From: Pyrinomonadaceae bacterium
Lineage (GTDB): Bacteria > Acidobacteriota > Blastocatellia > Pyrinomonadales > Pyrinomonadaceae
NCBI GenBank assembly: GCA_028284415.1
Contig: JANQRU010000007.1
Coordinates: 62,001-126,000, forward strand
Reading direction: 5' to 3'
DNA length: 64,000 nucleotides
The position numbers and the translations under genes were made by a program. Positions 53,162-61,985 of the stretch are shown here, one piece after another (positions within the stretch are counted from its first letter, which is position 1; every line of letters starts with the position of its first letter). The notes below the pieces were generated by a model. That model saw only the letters and a list, made by a program, of their open reading frames with translations. It ran no database searches and had not been told where the DNA came from.

Positions 53162-54346
53162 ATGCAGGCATCAAAACCAAAAGAGCTAACAAATGAATCC
53201 TTGCGTGGTTATTATAAAGAAGTACGTGCTTATACTGAAAAACTCTGTGAACCTTTAAAGATTGAAGATTACATTCCACAACCTATAGAAGATGTTTCCC
53301 CGCCAAAGTGGAATATTGCTCATACAACATGGTTTTTTGAAGAAATGCTCCTCAAAAAATATGTTTCAAACTATCAGGAATTTAATCCAAACTACAGCTT
53401 TTTGTTTAACAGTTATTACAACACAGTCGGCGAAAGAACCTTGCGTCATAAACGGGGTGATCTTTCACGTCCAACTGTAAAAGAAGTTTTTGAGTACAGA
53501 AAATACGTTGATGATAAGATGCTTGCTTTTTTCGATCAGGATTTGCAAAAAGACATACGCGATCTTGTCATTTTGGGTTTAAACCACGAACAGCAACACC
53601 AAGAACTTTTCTTAACAGACCTAAAATACACACTATCAATCAATCCCATTTTTCCTGTTTACAAAGAAGACTTTGCACTCGTTGAAAAGATTAATGATGC
53701 ACAAGAAGGTTTTATAGAGGTTGAAGGCGGAATAAAACAAATCGGATTTACAGGTGAAGGATTTCATTTTGATAATGAATTAGGTCGTCATAAAGTTTAC
53801 CTTAAAGATTTTGAAATCTCGGAAAGTTTAATAACCAACTTAGATTTCATCGAATTTATCGAAGATGGAGGTTATGAAAATCATAATCTTTGGCATTCAG
53901 AAGGTTGGGATTGGGTTAATCAAAACAATATAAATTCACCACTCTACTGGCATAAGAAAGATGGCGAATGGTTCAATTTTACTTTGAGCGGTTTACACAA
54001 ATTAAACCCTTCCAGTCCGCTTTGTCACATTTCTTTTTATGAAGCTTCAGCTTTTGCCGACTGGAAAGGAATGCGACTTCCAACTGAATACGAATGGGAA
54101 ACAGCCGCAGATAAATTTGAATGGGGATTACGATGGGAATGGACTTCTTCTGATTATGCTCCATACCCAAATTTCAAAACTGCTGACGGTGCAGTTGGTG
54201 AATACAACGGAAAATTTATGGTCAACCAGAGGGTTTTACGCGGTGCCTCTGTGGCAACTTCGCCCGGTCACAGCCGAATGACTTATCGAAACTTCTTTCA
54301 TCCACACCTACGTTGGCAATTTACAGGTTTAAGACTCGCAAAATAA
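53162..54346 (+). CDS. egtB: Ergothioneine biosynthesis sulfoxide synthase EgtB
   Basis: The 394-residue protein has an N-terminal DinB-like domain (about 10-165) and a C-terminal FGE/SUMF1-like domain (about 180-392). The non-haem iron site is the three-histidine facial set: H54 (NIAHTTWFFE), H142 and H146 (NHEQQHQE). EgtB joins hercynine to cysteine or gamma-glutamylcysteine with oxygen. The C-terminal domain has LPTEYEWE and RGASVATSPGHSRMTYRNF as in known EgtB. The next gene makes its substrate. No egtA, egtC or egtE is present, which is usual in the short pathway versions. Confidence 0.92.
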   Translation: MQASKPKELTNESLRGYYKEVRAYTEKLCEPLKIEDYIPQPIEDVSPPKWNIAHTTWFFEEMLLKKYVSNYQEFNPNYSFLFNSYYNTVGERTLRHKRGDLSRPTVKEVFEYRKYVDDKMLAFFDQDLQKDIRDLVILGLNHEQQHQELFLTDLKYTLSINPIFPVYKEDFALVEKINDAQEGFIEVEGGIKQIGFTGEGFHFDNELGRHKVYLKDFEISESLITNLDFIEFIEDGGYENHNLWHSEGWDWVNQNNINSPLYWHKKDGEWFNFTLSGLHKLNPSSPLCHISFYEASAFADWKGMRLPTEYEWETAADKFEWGLRWEWTSSDYAPYPNFKTADGAVGEYNGKFMVNQRVLRGASVATSPGHSRMTYRNFFHPHLRWQFTGLRLAK

Positions 54347-54379
54347 ACTACTTTTTTTATAACGTACAAAGGGAAAATA

Positions 54380-55354
54380 ATGGAAAATTCTACACAAAGA
54401 AAACAAACCAATACATTCGCTGAAGATGTGTTAAATGGGCTCACTGACAATCCCAAACATCTCTCTTCAAAATATTTTTATGATGATGAAGGTTCGAGGC
54501 TTTTTCAAGAAATAATGAAATTGCCTGAATATTATCTAACCAGAAGCGAACGCGAAATTTTCAGAAATCAAACGGATGAGATTTATAAGGCATTTCACGC
54601 TGACAAAAGTGAATTCGACTTAATTGAATTAGGTGCAGGTGACGGGACGAAGACATCACTATTAGTTGATTATTTCCTAAAGAAGAATACAAAATTTAGA
54701 TTCGTACCGATTGATATTTCAGAAGAAGCCTTAAATTTCTTAACCGAAAAATTTCACAAAGAATTTCCTGATTTGGATATACAAACTGAACAAGGTGATT
54801 ATTTCAAAACTCTTGAAACTTTTAAGGAAAAAAGCGAAACAAGAAAAATCATTTTGTTCTTAGGATCAAATATTGGAAATTTCAGCGAAGAGCAGGCTTT
54901 AGATTTTTTCAAACATTTGCGTGAGGTTATGAATGATGATGATTTAATTTTCATCGGCTTTGATCTTCACAAAAATCCTAAAACCATTATTAACGCTTAT
55001 GATGATTCCCAAAATGTCACATCCCGTTTTAATTTGAATTTGTTAAAGCGTATAAATCTTGAATTGGGAGCTGACTTTAATACAGAAGAATTCTTGCATT
55101 ATGCCAGTTATCACCCGATTGAAAGAGCTGCACGATCTTTTTTAATTTCACAGAAAGAACAAACAGTCCACATTAAATCATTGAATAAATCATTCAAATT
55201 CAAACAATGGGAACCAATTTTTATGGAAGTTTCTCAAAAATACAATCTTGAAATGATCGAGAAACTAGCGAACGAAAGCGGTTTCGAAATCGCAAAGAAT
55301 TTCTTTGACAAAAATCACTTTTACACGAATTCACTTTGGAAAGTTAGAATTTAG
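54380..55354 (+). CDS. egtD: L-histidine N-alpha-methyltransferase EgtD
   Basis: The 324-residue enzyme makes hercynine by three S-adenosylmethionine-dependent methylations of histidine. Family marks are KYFYDDEGSRLFQEIMKLPEYYLTRSE at about 31-57, the SAM-binding LIELGAGDGTKT, LGSNIGNFS, and IGFDLHKNP. The length is normal. It follows egtB by 33 bases on the same strand; together the pair supplies ergothioneine, a thiol protective against oxidative stress. Confidence 0.94.
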   Translation: MENSTQRKQTNTFAEDVLNGLTDNPKHLSSKYFYDDEGSRLFQEIMKLPEYYLTRSEREIFRNQTDEIYKAFHADKSEFDLIELGAGDGTKTSLLVDYFLKKNTKFRFVPIDISEEALNFLTEKFHKEFPDLDIQTEQGDYFKTLETFKEKSETRKIILFLGSNIGNFSEEQALDFFKHLREVMNDDDLIFIGFDLHKNPKTIINAYDDSQNVTSRFNLNLLKRINLELGADFNTEEFLHYASYHPIERAARSFLISQKEQTVHIKSLNKSFKFKQWEPIFMEVSQKYNLEMIEKLANESGFEIAKNFFDKNHFYTNSLWKVRI

Positions 55355-55359
55355 AAGCT

Positions 55360-55530
55360 ATGAAATATATAAGCATTATTTGTTTAGTGATTGGTTTGAT
55401 TTTAGCTGGGATTTGGATTGCTCAAGAAGTTTCATCTTTAAGTATTCTTGATAATCCTGCAACTGGTGCTGGTATATTCTTTTTACTCGGTTTTATTTTG
55501 AATTTTTTGTCTAAGGGAAAAGAAAATTAA
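55360..55530 (+). CDS. 56-residue membrane protein of unknown function
   Basis: The frame runs from ATG 55360 to TAA 55528-55530. The product has two membrane helices (about 3-22 and 36-50) and a short Lys-rich tail. It lies five bases after egtD and overlaps the putative ATT start of the biotin ligase gene (ATTAA), so it may couple the translation of that gene. The sequence is not one I can assign. Confidence 0.6.
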   Translation: MKYISIICLVIGLILAGIWIAQEVSSLSILDNPATGAGIFFLLGFILNFLSKGKEN

Positions 55531-56275
55531 ACTAACAATACTAAAATACGATTCAATCAATTCAACCAACACCGAAGCTATCGAACAAGCCAAAAAGGGT
55601 GCTGATGAAGGGCTGTGTATTGTCGCCCGACAACAGACGGCGGGACACGGAAGACACGGTCGCAATTGGGTTTCTGAAAAAGATTCAGGGCTTTATTTTA
55701 GCATCGTTTTGAGACCAAAAGTTGAAACTAAATTTTTGTCTCTTATCACACTAATGACGGCTGTCGTAGTTTATGAAGTCCTCAAGGAATTATTCGGACT
55801 TGAGCCTGACATTAAATGGTCAAATGACGTTCACATCAAAGGAAAAAAAATATCAGGAATTTTAGCCGAAACTGCCGAAACCAATAAAGGCATTGCTATC
55901 ATTTTAGGAATTGGATTAAATCTTAATTCCTCAAACTTTCCTGATGAAATAAAAGAAACAGCCACTTCAATTCAACAAGAAATCGGACAGAAACCTGATT
56001 ATGATGAACTTCTAAACACTTTAACAAGATTTTTAATTTACTTTTACGACATTTTCCAAAGCGAAAATGGTGCAATGAAAATACGTCAAGAATGGGCTAA
56101 ACGATCAAGTTATTCTGAAGGAAAAGAAGTCCGAGTAGTGATGGAAGATGAAACTATTTATGGAATTACTTCAGGTTTAGAAGAAAATGGAGCTTTACGA
56201 GTACGTTTAAAAACAGGAGAAATAAAAATCGTACAAGCCGGTGATGTTGAAAAGTTAAGACAAGTTGATAGTTAA
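55526..56275 (+). CDS. birA: Biotin-[acetyl-CoA carboxylase] ligase, probable ATT start
   Basis: The frame from 55526 encodes 249 residues. It begins KLTILKYDSINSTNTEA (after the initiator), exactly where biotin ligases begin, but no ATG, GTG or CTG occurs between the previous in-frame stop and this point; the codon in the initiator position is ATT. The next start-type codon in frame is a TTG at 55709, which would cut off the GHGRHGR biotin loop (40-46). Other motifs are KWSND (97-101) and GKKISGILAE. No HTH domain precedes, so it is a plain ligase. It biotinylates the carboxyl carrier protein. coaX follows after the next two genes. Confidence 0.88.
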   Translation: MKLTILKYDSINSTNTEAIEQAKKGADEGLCIVARQQTAGHGRHGRNWVSEKDSGLYFSIVLRPKVETKFLSLITLMTAVVVYEVLKELFGLEPDIKWSNDVHIKGKKISGILAETAETNKGIAIILGIGLNLNSSNFPDEIKETATSIQQEIGQKPDYDELLNTLTRFLIYFYDIFQSENGAMKIRQEWAKRSSYSEGKEVRVVMEDETIYGITSGLEENGALRVRLKTGEIKIVQAGDVEKLRQVDS

Positions 56276-56288
56276 AAACTTAGTTGGT

Positions 56289-56663
56289 CTATTCAGAATA
56301 ATACTCATTTGTTTGTGCATACAACATTCTTGCAAACATAGCTGCCAATCCTACCATTAACCAGAAAAAGGCGAATGACATAAATCCGCCGCCATAATCT
56401 CTAAACATCATACCGACCGCAACAAAAATACATAAAAACATTAGGGGCAAGAATAACAACCATGAACCTATCAGCATTAATCTGTTGCTTTTTTTGTGGT
56501 ATTTTCTTTCCAGATTTAAGTTATCAATTGAGCCGTCGTGATGATTTCCTTCAAATATGACACCACAATCATCACAAAACTCCGCGTCAAATTCATTTTC
56601 AAACAAACAAAATTCGCATACTTTCTCTTTCTGGATAAAAGGGTTTAATTCTTCTTGCTTCAT
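56289..56663 (-). CDS. Zinc-ribbon membrane protein
   Basis: 124 residues. A Cys-rich ribbon near the start (CEFCLFENEFDAEFCDDCG at 17-35) precedes two membrane helices (about 63-88 and 94-115). It is the only minus-strand gene between birA and coaX. Function is unknown. It belongs to the same architectural class as the genes at 24.3-25.4 kb. Confidence 0.75.
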   Translation of the reverse strand: MKQEELNPFIQKEKVCEFCLFENEFDAEFCDDCGVIFEGNHHDGSIDNLNLERKYHKKSNRLMLIGSWLLFLPLMFLCIFVAVGMMFRDYGGGFMSFAFFWLMVGLAAMFARMLYAQTNEYYSE

Positions 56664-56812
56664 ATTTATTTTGTGTTCCTCTAACTAATAGACACTAGTT
56701 TTTATTAATTTTGCTCAAATATCTTTTGTTTTGTATTGATATGTGTTTCGGCTTTGTAATAGACTAGAATAGTAAAAGTTATTAAAAACTTTATAACTTG
56801 GAACTTTTAGAT

Positions 56813-57205
56813 ATGAATAACGAATACGATGATTTTGAAAAAGAACTAGACGAACTTGAACAGGAATTAGACGAGTTTGAAAGTAACTTTGATGAATTTG
56901 AAAGTGAATTTGGTGAGTTTGAAGATGATATGGATGCTCTCGAACCTCAAATTGAAACTTTTGAATTTACGGAAGTAAATACACGCACAGCTGTCTTATC
57001 AAAGAATGATATGATTGCTCTTTTGTGCTTGAAAACAGCCGATCAAGGTGGTGCTATTTGCCGGGTTGACCCGAGAGAACCCAATCCTGCGGTTCAGCTC
57101 TATGATGATCCTGATAAAGCACTCGATTGGTTTACAAAGAGCTTAAGCACAAGCAAGAAAAATGGCTGGCGAGTCGTCTATGATGGATTGCCTCTGCAAG
57201 GCTAA
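56813..57205 (+). CDS. Acidic coiled-coil protein of unknown function
   Basis: 130 residues. The first 50 form seven-residue acidic repeats (ELDELEQELDEFESNFDEFES), so a strongly charged coiled coil or disordered chain. The C-terminal 75 residues form a compact domain (MIALLCLKTADQGGAICRVDP, then DPDKALDWFTKSLSTSKKNGWRVVYDG). The ATG at 56813 is chosen; a TTG at 56798 would add five residues. I do not recognise it. It precedes coaX by 81 bases. Confidence 0.6.
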   Translation: MNNEYDDFEKELDELEQELDEFESNFDEFESEFGEFEDDMDALEPQIETFEFTEVNTRTAVLSKNDMIALLCLKTADQGGAICRVDPREPNPAVQLYDDPDKALDWFTKSLSTSKKNGWRVVYDGLPLQG

Positions 57206-57227
57206 ATTACTAAACAAATTTCACAGC

Positions 57228-57267
57228 GGAAAATGGATTTTTAACTACTTTTAATCATCCATTTTCC
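57228..57267 (+). terminator. Stem-loop terminator between the acidic protein gene and coaX
   Basis: A perfect 11-base stem (GGAAAATGGAT, 57228-57238 with 57257-57267), with an 18-base loop, followed by TTTTCTCACTTT, ends just before the coaX start at 57287. Confidence 0.75.
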
Positions 57268-57286
57268 TTTTCTCACTTTAAAGCTT

Positions 57287-58039
57287 ATGTTACTGACTAT
57301 TGACATCGGCAATTCCAGCACAAAATTTGGTGTATTTGATAAAGCTAATTTAATAAATAAAATCTCAATCGAAACAAACAGAGATCAAAACGCCTTACAA
57401 ATCTTCTCAGATATCGAAGATTTAATTCCCTCTAAATTTGATTCAATTGTTATTTCCACCGTCGTAAAAGAGTTAGTTAAAACCTATAAAGAATTGTGTA
57501 ATAAGTTTTTTGATATAGAACCTTTCTTTGCCGACCACAATTTTGATTACGGATTTTCGATAAACTATTTCCCGCCTGAAAATTGTGGTTCAGATAGATT
57601 AGTCGATGCTTTTGCAGCAGTTAAAAATTATGAGTTTCCATGCATTGTTTGTGATTTTGGAACGGCAACTACTATTGATGCGGTAAATGAAAAAAATGAA
57701 TATATCGGCGGAATCATTACTCCTGGACCAAACACACTTGGTTCTGCACTATTTGAAAAAACTTCAAAACTTCCAAAAGTAGATTTTGAAAAGCCTGATG
57801 ACATTTTCGGCAATACAACTGTTTCTTCAATCCAAGCAGGAATTTTTTATGGCTATATTGGATTAGTTGATGGGATTATCGAAAGAATGCTTGAAAAGTT
57901 CGAAGATCAACCGAAAATTATTTCGACAGGTGGCTTTTCACAAATAATTTCAGAAGAATCAAAATATGTAGAGATTATTGAAGAAAATTTAATGCTTGAG
58001 GGTTTGAGATTTGTTTATGAAAAAATGAATGGGGATTGA
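57287..58039 (+). CDS. coaX: Type III pantothenate kinase
   Basis: The 250-residue enzyme catalyses the first step of coenzyme A synthesis. It has the ASKHA-fold P-loop DIGNSSTKFG (6-15), the pantothenate-binding PPENCGSDRL, and the catalytic aspartate in CDFGTATTIDAV. The length is standard. A biotin ligase gene lies just upstream, as is common in genomes carrying coaX. Its G+C content and codon use resemble the neighbours. Confidence 0.94.
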   Translation: MLLTIDIGNSSTKFGVFDKANLINKISIETNRDQNALQIFSDIEDLIPSKFDSIVISTVVKELVKTYKELCNKFFDIEPFFADHNFDYGFSINYFPPENCGSDRLVDAFAAVKNYEFPCIVCDFGTATTIDAVNEKNEYIGGIITPGPNTLGSALFEKTSKLPKVDFEKPDDIFGNTTVSSIQAGIFYGYIGLVDGIIERMLEKFEDQPKIISTGGFSQIISEESKYVEIIEENLMLEGLRFVYEKMNGD

Positions 58040-58133
58040 AGCCTGTTGCAATACGATTGTTGGATTGTCCTTTCCTATTTTCTCCATATCACAAACTTTC
58101 TGATTTCCTATCAATCCCCAAACTTTTTAAGGC

Positions 58134-58958
58134 TTAAACTCCACAGCCTGTTTCTAAAACTTTACTTACTTTTCCGCCTTCTACCTTGTAAGCTTCAGCC
58201 CAAGCTCCTTCGTAGTAAGCCCCATAAGTAACGATTTCCATTTTACCGTCAGCGTCTAAATCCAAAATTGAAGATAATTCAAATTTATTGAATACATTAA
58301 ACTCGGCATTTTTCTTATGAAAATCTCCCGTGAGTACAATGTTTTTCACTCTTCCATCAACAATCTTGCGTAAAAGAATAAATGAATAATCACCTCTTTT
58401 AATATTTGGCATTATATTCTCAGGTCTATTATTCGCTTGTATCAAAACCTCATCTTGACCGTCGCCTTCCAGATCAATTCTAAGAATTTTTTGGATATTT
58501 ACTTTAGGTCTGCGAATACCTTGTGAACGTAAAAATTTACGAACGATTCCTCGGTAAACTCTGTTATTTGGACTTATCGCTTTAGGAATACGGGGGGTGG
58601 CATTCCAACGAGCGTTTGAGCTTAAAGCTACACCGGATTTTGCGTTTGAATTGGTTTCGACACTGTAATACTCAGGGCAAATATCCATTTCAGGATCATT
58701 CATTTTAGTAAGCTTGATAGCTCCATCTTCGTTTTGTGTATCAAAGCCAAAAAGAGTGTAGTCTTCACCAACCTTAACTCCTTTAGCTGAATCTTTCGCT
58801 TTGATAAACTTCCCGTTTTTATAACCACCCAATACAGCTCCGAGTTTTAACTCAATAATAACAAAATCAACATTATCAGAATTGTTTTTGTCACTGTGTT
58901 GAGCAAATGCATTTAAACTGAGAATTAAAAGTGAAAATATAACTGTTAATTTTTTCAT
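58134..58958 (-). CDS. Exported FG-GAP/VCBS-like protein
   Basis: 274 residues with a signal peptide ending at AFAQ. The second half has two Asp-rich turns, RIDLEGDGQDEVLIQANN and LDLDADGKMEIVTYGAYY, that resemble the calcium-binding loops of FG-GAP/integrin-type repeats. A pair of short Gly-rich strands lies near the start. It may bind a partner outside the cytoplasm; no enzyme motif is visible. It follows the repeat protein gene on the same strand by 13 bases. Confidence 0.72.
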   Translation of the reverse strand: MKKLTVIFSLLILSLNAFAQHSDKNNSDNVDFVIIELKLGAVLGGYKNGKFIKAKDSAKGVKVGEDYTLFGFDTQNEDGAIKLTKMNDPEMDICPEYYSVETNSNAKSGVALSSNARWNATPRIPKAISPNNRVYRGIVRKFLRSQGIRRPKVNIQKILRIDLEGDGQDEVLIQANNRPENIMPNIKRGDYSFILLRKIVDGRVKNIVLTGDFHKKNAEFNVFNKFELSSILDLDADGKMEIVTYGAYYEGAWAEAYKVEGGKVSKVLETGCGV

Positions 58959-58970
58959 AAGTAAATTTAT

Positions 58971-59408
58971 TTATCGCTTGGCGTATTTCTTAAAGAAAAA
59001 GAAGAAAAATGCAGCTGCGTGTTCTTTGTCTATTCCTTTAGCGTATCCAATAGTGCGGCTTGAGCCGTCTCTTACCGTTCCATCTGATTTAATATAACCG
59101 ATTGTTCGGCTAGAACTATCTCTTACTGTACCATCACTTTTTACATATCCGAGCGTGCGACTCGACCCATCACGAAAAGTTCCATCCGATTTTATATAAC
59201 CCAAAGTTCGGCTTGAGCCATCGCGGACAGTGCCATCCGATCTGATGTAGCCGATCGTCCGACTTGAACTGTCCCGTACAGTTCCATCGCTTTTCAAGTA
59301 ACCCAGTGTCCGACTCGAACCATCTCTAAAAGTACCTTCGCTGAAGGCTAGAACAGACGAAACTAGAAGTGTAGTGATTAAAACAATTGCAAATATTTTC
59401 TTTTTCAT
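58971..59408 (-). CDS. Exported protein with six 17-residue GT(V/F)RDxSSRT(I/L)GY repeats
   Basis: 145 residues. A signal peptide (to about 21, ending at LAFS) is followed by six nearly identical 17-residue units from residue 25 to 125. Each has GTVRD(G/S)SSRT(I/L)GY and a K/R-SD linker. The pattern matches the class called 5-fold beta-flower proteins, as I recall the name. A tail with six phenylalanines and a basic end follows (AAAFFFFFFKKYAKR). The ATG at 59408 has AGAGG ahead; an ATG at 59435 would add a non-signal leader. It is probably expressed with the FG-GAP-like gene. Confidence 0.8.
   Translation of the reverse strand: MKKKIFAIVLITTLLVSSVLAFSEGTFRDGSSRTLGYLKSDGTVRDSSSRTIGYIRSDGTVRDGSSRTLGYIKSDGTFRDGSSRTLGYVKSDGTVRDSSSRTIGYIKSDGTVRDGSSRTIGYAKGIDKEHAAAFFFFFFKKYAKR
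59034..59336 (-). repeat. 51-base tandem repeat coding for the 17-residue units
   Basis: Five full and one near-full copy of a 51-base unit. Two unit types alternate (GSSRTL/SSSRTI), and synonymous differences show the copies are not recent identical expansions throughout. Confidence 0.85.
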
Positions 59409-59472
59409 AGTTTTACAACCTCTATTAGAACGCATCTATTTTATTTTTTTGCCTAATGAAAAAGCAATTTTT

Positions 59473-60777
59473 TTATTTAAGTGTTTTAGAATTTTCAGAA
59501 TTTCTTCTGTAGAAATTGTAAGCTAAATAAATAACTGCACCTATGGCAATTGCGATGAGTATTTGCCATAGGTCAGAGTAGCTTATGCTTCTCAACAACC
59601 ACCCAAGTAAAACTATTGATAAAATTGAGGCAATAATACCCAAAGGTGCTTTGAATCCTGCTTCAGGTGAATCTTTTCTAAAGCGGAAAATAGGCAAAGC
59701 TATACAAGTCATTCCATAAACAATTATGCGTGTGATTGTACTGATTGTAAGAGCTTTAATAAAAGAACTTTGAACCGTAAAAATAAAGATACCGATCGAG
59801 GTTAAAATAATTGAAATATATGGCGTCTTAAATTTTGTGTGTAATTTGGCAAGAAATTGTGGAATATCTTTTTGTTCAGCCATTGCAAACATTAATCTTG
59901 TCGTTGCAAGTAAGCCAACATTTAAGTTACCAAGTATTGAAACCAATGCTCCAATCACGATAAATGTCGCTCCGTATGTTCCTACAAAATTTTGTGCGGC
60001 ATCGGCAAGCGGTCTCTCAGAGTTTGCTAATTCGGGCAAAGTTCCAATCGAAACAACTTGAATCAAAATATAAAAAGCGACAATGATCCCAATCGCCGTC
60101 ATTAATGCAAAAGGTGCATTTTTTTTCGGATCTTTCATCTCTCCTGCAGGAATTACAGCAGATTCAAATCCCACAAATGCATAGATCAACACTAGAATTG
60201 CACTGGCAAAAGCATCCATAGTTGGCGATGCCCCAAAATTAAAATTTGCTGGCTGAATGTAGAAAATTCCAACGACCACAAACAAGAATAAAGGAATTAA
60301 TTTTGCCGCTGTTAAAATATTTGTCGTACGAACAGATTCTTTTACGCCAACAATATTTATGAATGTGAGACCGAAGACAACTAATCCGATCAGAAATACT
60401 CTTAAAGCACCTTGAGCAAGGGGTTCGTAAAAATAACCTAAGTAACTAATCAACACATTGCAGTTTGCTGCAAATGCAGTAAATCTTGTTATCCAAAATA
60501 GCCAGCCAACTTCAAATCCTATGAAACTTCCGTAAGCTTCTTTTGTATAGATATAAGCTCCGCCCGTATCTCGAAAACGACTTGATACTTCCGCGAAGCA
60601 TAAAACAACAAAAGCAATAATTATCGAACAAATAAAAAAGGCTATGAGACTATAACTGCCGACCTCTTTCGCAACCTTTGAAGGTAACCCGAAAATACCT
60701 GCACCGATAACCGTATTGATCACAATTGCAATCAAATCCCAACGTCCGATTCCACGAACTAGTTTTTCTTCACTCAT
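59473..60777 (-). CDS. APC-family amino-acid permease
   Basis: The 434-residue protein has about twelve membrane helices. The first contains the permease motif AIVINTVIGAGIFGLPSKVA. Another conserved stretch is ILVLIYAFVGFESAVIPAGEMKDPKKNAPFAL, which fits the APC consensus for amino acid or amine transporters. The ATG at 60777, with AAGAG upstream, is preferred to an ATG at 60846, which would add 23 polar residues. The substrate is not deducible. No binding protein or partner is adjacent. Confidence 0.9.
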   Translation of the reverse strand: MSEEKLVRGIGRWDLIAIVINTVIGAGIFGLPSKVAKEVGSYSLIAFFICSIIIAFVVLCFAEVSSRFRDTGGAYIYTKEAYGSFIGFEVGWLFWITRFTAFAANCNVLISYLGYFYEPLAQGALRVFLIGLVVFGLTFINIVGVKESVRTTNILTAAKLIPLFLFVVVGIFYIQPANFNFGASPTMDAFASAILVLIYAFVGFESAVIPAGEMKDPKKNAPFALMTAIGIIVAFYILIQVVSIGTLPELANSERPLADAAQNFVGTYGATFIVIGALVSILGNLNVGLLATTRLMFAMAEQKDIPQFLAKLHTKFKTPYISIILTSIGIFIFTVQSSFIKALTISTITRIIVYGMTCIALPIFRFRKDSPEAGFKAPLGIIASILSIVLLGWLLRSISYSDLWQILIAIAIGAVIYLAYNFYRRNSENSKTLK

Positions 60778-60992
60778 AATTGAAAGCTCTTTTTTATTTG
60801 AAAAGTGTAATTTCAGATTGCATGACGCAGTGTAACCATATTGCAAAAGTGGTTATAACGGCAAGTTTTTAGAACTTAGCTAAGTTATCACATTTAATAC
60901 CTAAAGCTTGGTTTAATTTTTAACAAAGCCAAAATTCGTCTATAATTCCTATTATCAACTTTTTTTCCAACTTAGTAAGGAGTTATCTACAT

Positions 60993-61985
60993 ATGAAAAA
61001 ACTGTCACCAGTTTTATTTTGTATTGCTGTCTTTATTGCCTGCTACACAAACGTAAATGCCCAACAAAATACATCTCAAAAGCAATTTATTTCAAACAAT
61101 AAAATTACTCACAATATAGAATTAAAAAAATCCCCAAAATTGAAAAGCATATTAGACGAAGCTGTCGATCAAACTTTGAAAGACTTTAAGACTAGAGGAT
61201 TAAAGCCTGATGAGTTCGCCGCCACAGTTATTGACATGCGAAACCCCAGAAATCTTTTGATTGCTGATTACAGAGGTGAGGTTCAAATATACCCTGCCAG
61301 TGTTGTAAAAATGTTTTATATGGCTGCCTTTTATCAACAGCTAGAAGACGGCAAAATTAAAATGACGCCTGAATTAGAACGTGGCTTAAAAAATATGATT
61401 ATTGAGTCAGGTAATGAGTCAACGGGATACATTTTGGATGTTTTGACAAGCACAACCAGCGGACCTGAAATGCCTAAAGATGAATTCAAAAAATGGGCAT
61501 ACAAGCGTAATTCGATCAATCGTTATTATAAAAAACTCGGTTATCAAAATATAAGCATCAATCAGAAGACACATTGCGAAGATGCCTGGGGACGCGAACA
61601 ACAATTTCGTGGATATGCAGGCAAAAACAGAAATATGCTGACCACAAATGCAACTGCAAAGCTTATGGCTAATATAGCTCTAGGAAAATCGGTAAACGCC
61701 AAACGCAGTCAGCAAATGATGGATTTAATGAAAAGAGATTGGGAAAAACCAGTCAAAAACCCTTTCTATCAGGAATTTACTTCTCACGCATTAAAACCTA
61801 GTTCAAAGATTTGGTCGAAAGAAGGTTGGACTTCAAAAACAAGACATGATTCAGCTTATATCGAAACTCCAGAAGGTTTGAAATTTGTTTTAGTTGTATT
61901 TACAGAAAATCATGCAAAAGAACAGGAAATTATTCCTAGTGTTGCAAGAGGTGTTATTAAAGGTTTAGGAGAAATGAAAAAATGA
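60993..61985 (+). CDS. Exported class A-like beta-lactamase-fold serine hydrolase
   Basis: 330 residues with a signal peptide (to about 23, ending at VNAQ) and a good ribosome binding site (AAGGAG). The active site SVVK (S103, K106), an SDN-like SGN (139-141) and a K-x-G at KEGW in the usual third-motif place are visible. The order and spacing match the class A fold (Beta-lactamase2) rather than class C. The glutamate of the omega loop is not obvious. It could be a penicillin-binding or DD-peptidase relative. Its stop overlaps the next start (ATGA), so it is coupled to the S9 peptidase gene. Confidence 0.85.
   Translation: MKKLSPVLFCIAVFIACYTNVNAQQNTSQKQFISNNKITHNIELKKSPKLKSILDEAVDQTLKDFKTRGLKPDEFAATVIDMRNPRNLLIADYRGEVQIYPASVVKMFYMAAFYQQLEDGKIKMTPELERGLKNMIIESGNESTGYILDVLTSTTSGPEMPKDEFKKWAYKRNSINRYYKKLGYQNISINQKTHCEDAWGREQQFRGYAGKNRNMLTTNATAKLMANIALGKSVNAKRSQQMMDLMKRDWEKPVKNPFYQEFTSHALKPSSKIWSKEGWTSKTRHDSAYIETPEGLKFVLVVFTENHAKEQEIIPSVARGVIKGLGEMKK

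Noticed and set aside
58985-59336. CRISPR array
   Set aside because: The regular 51-base repeats code for a continuous protein, have no spacers and no cas gene nearby.
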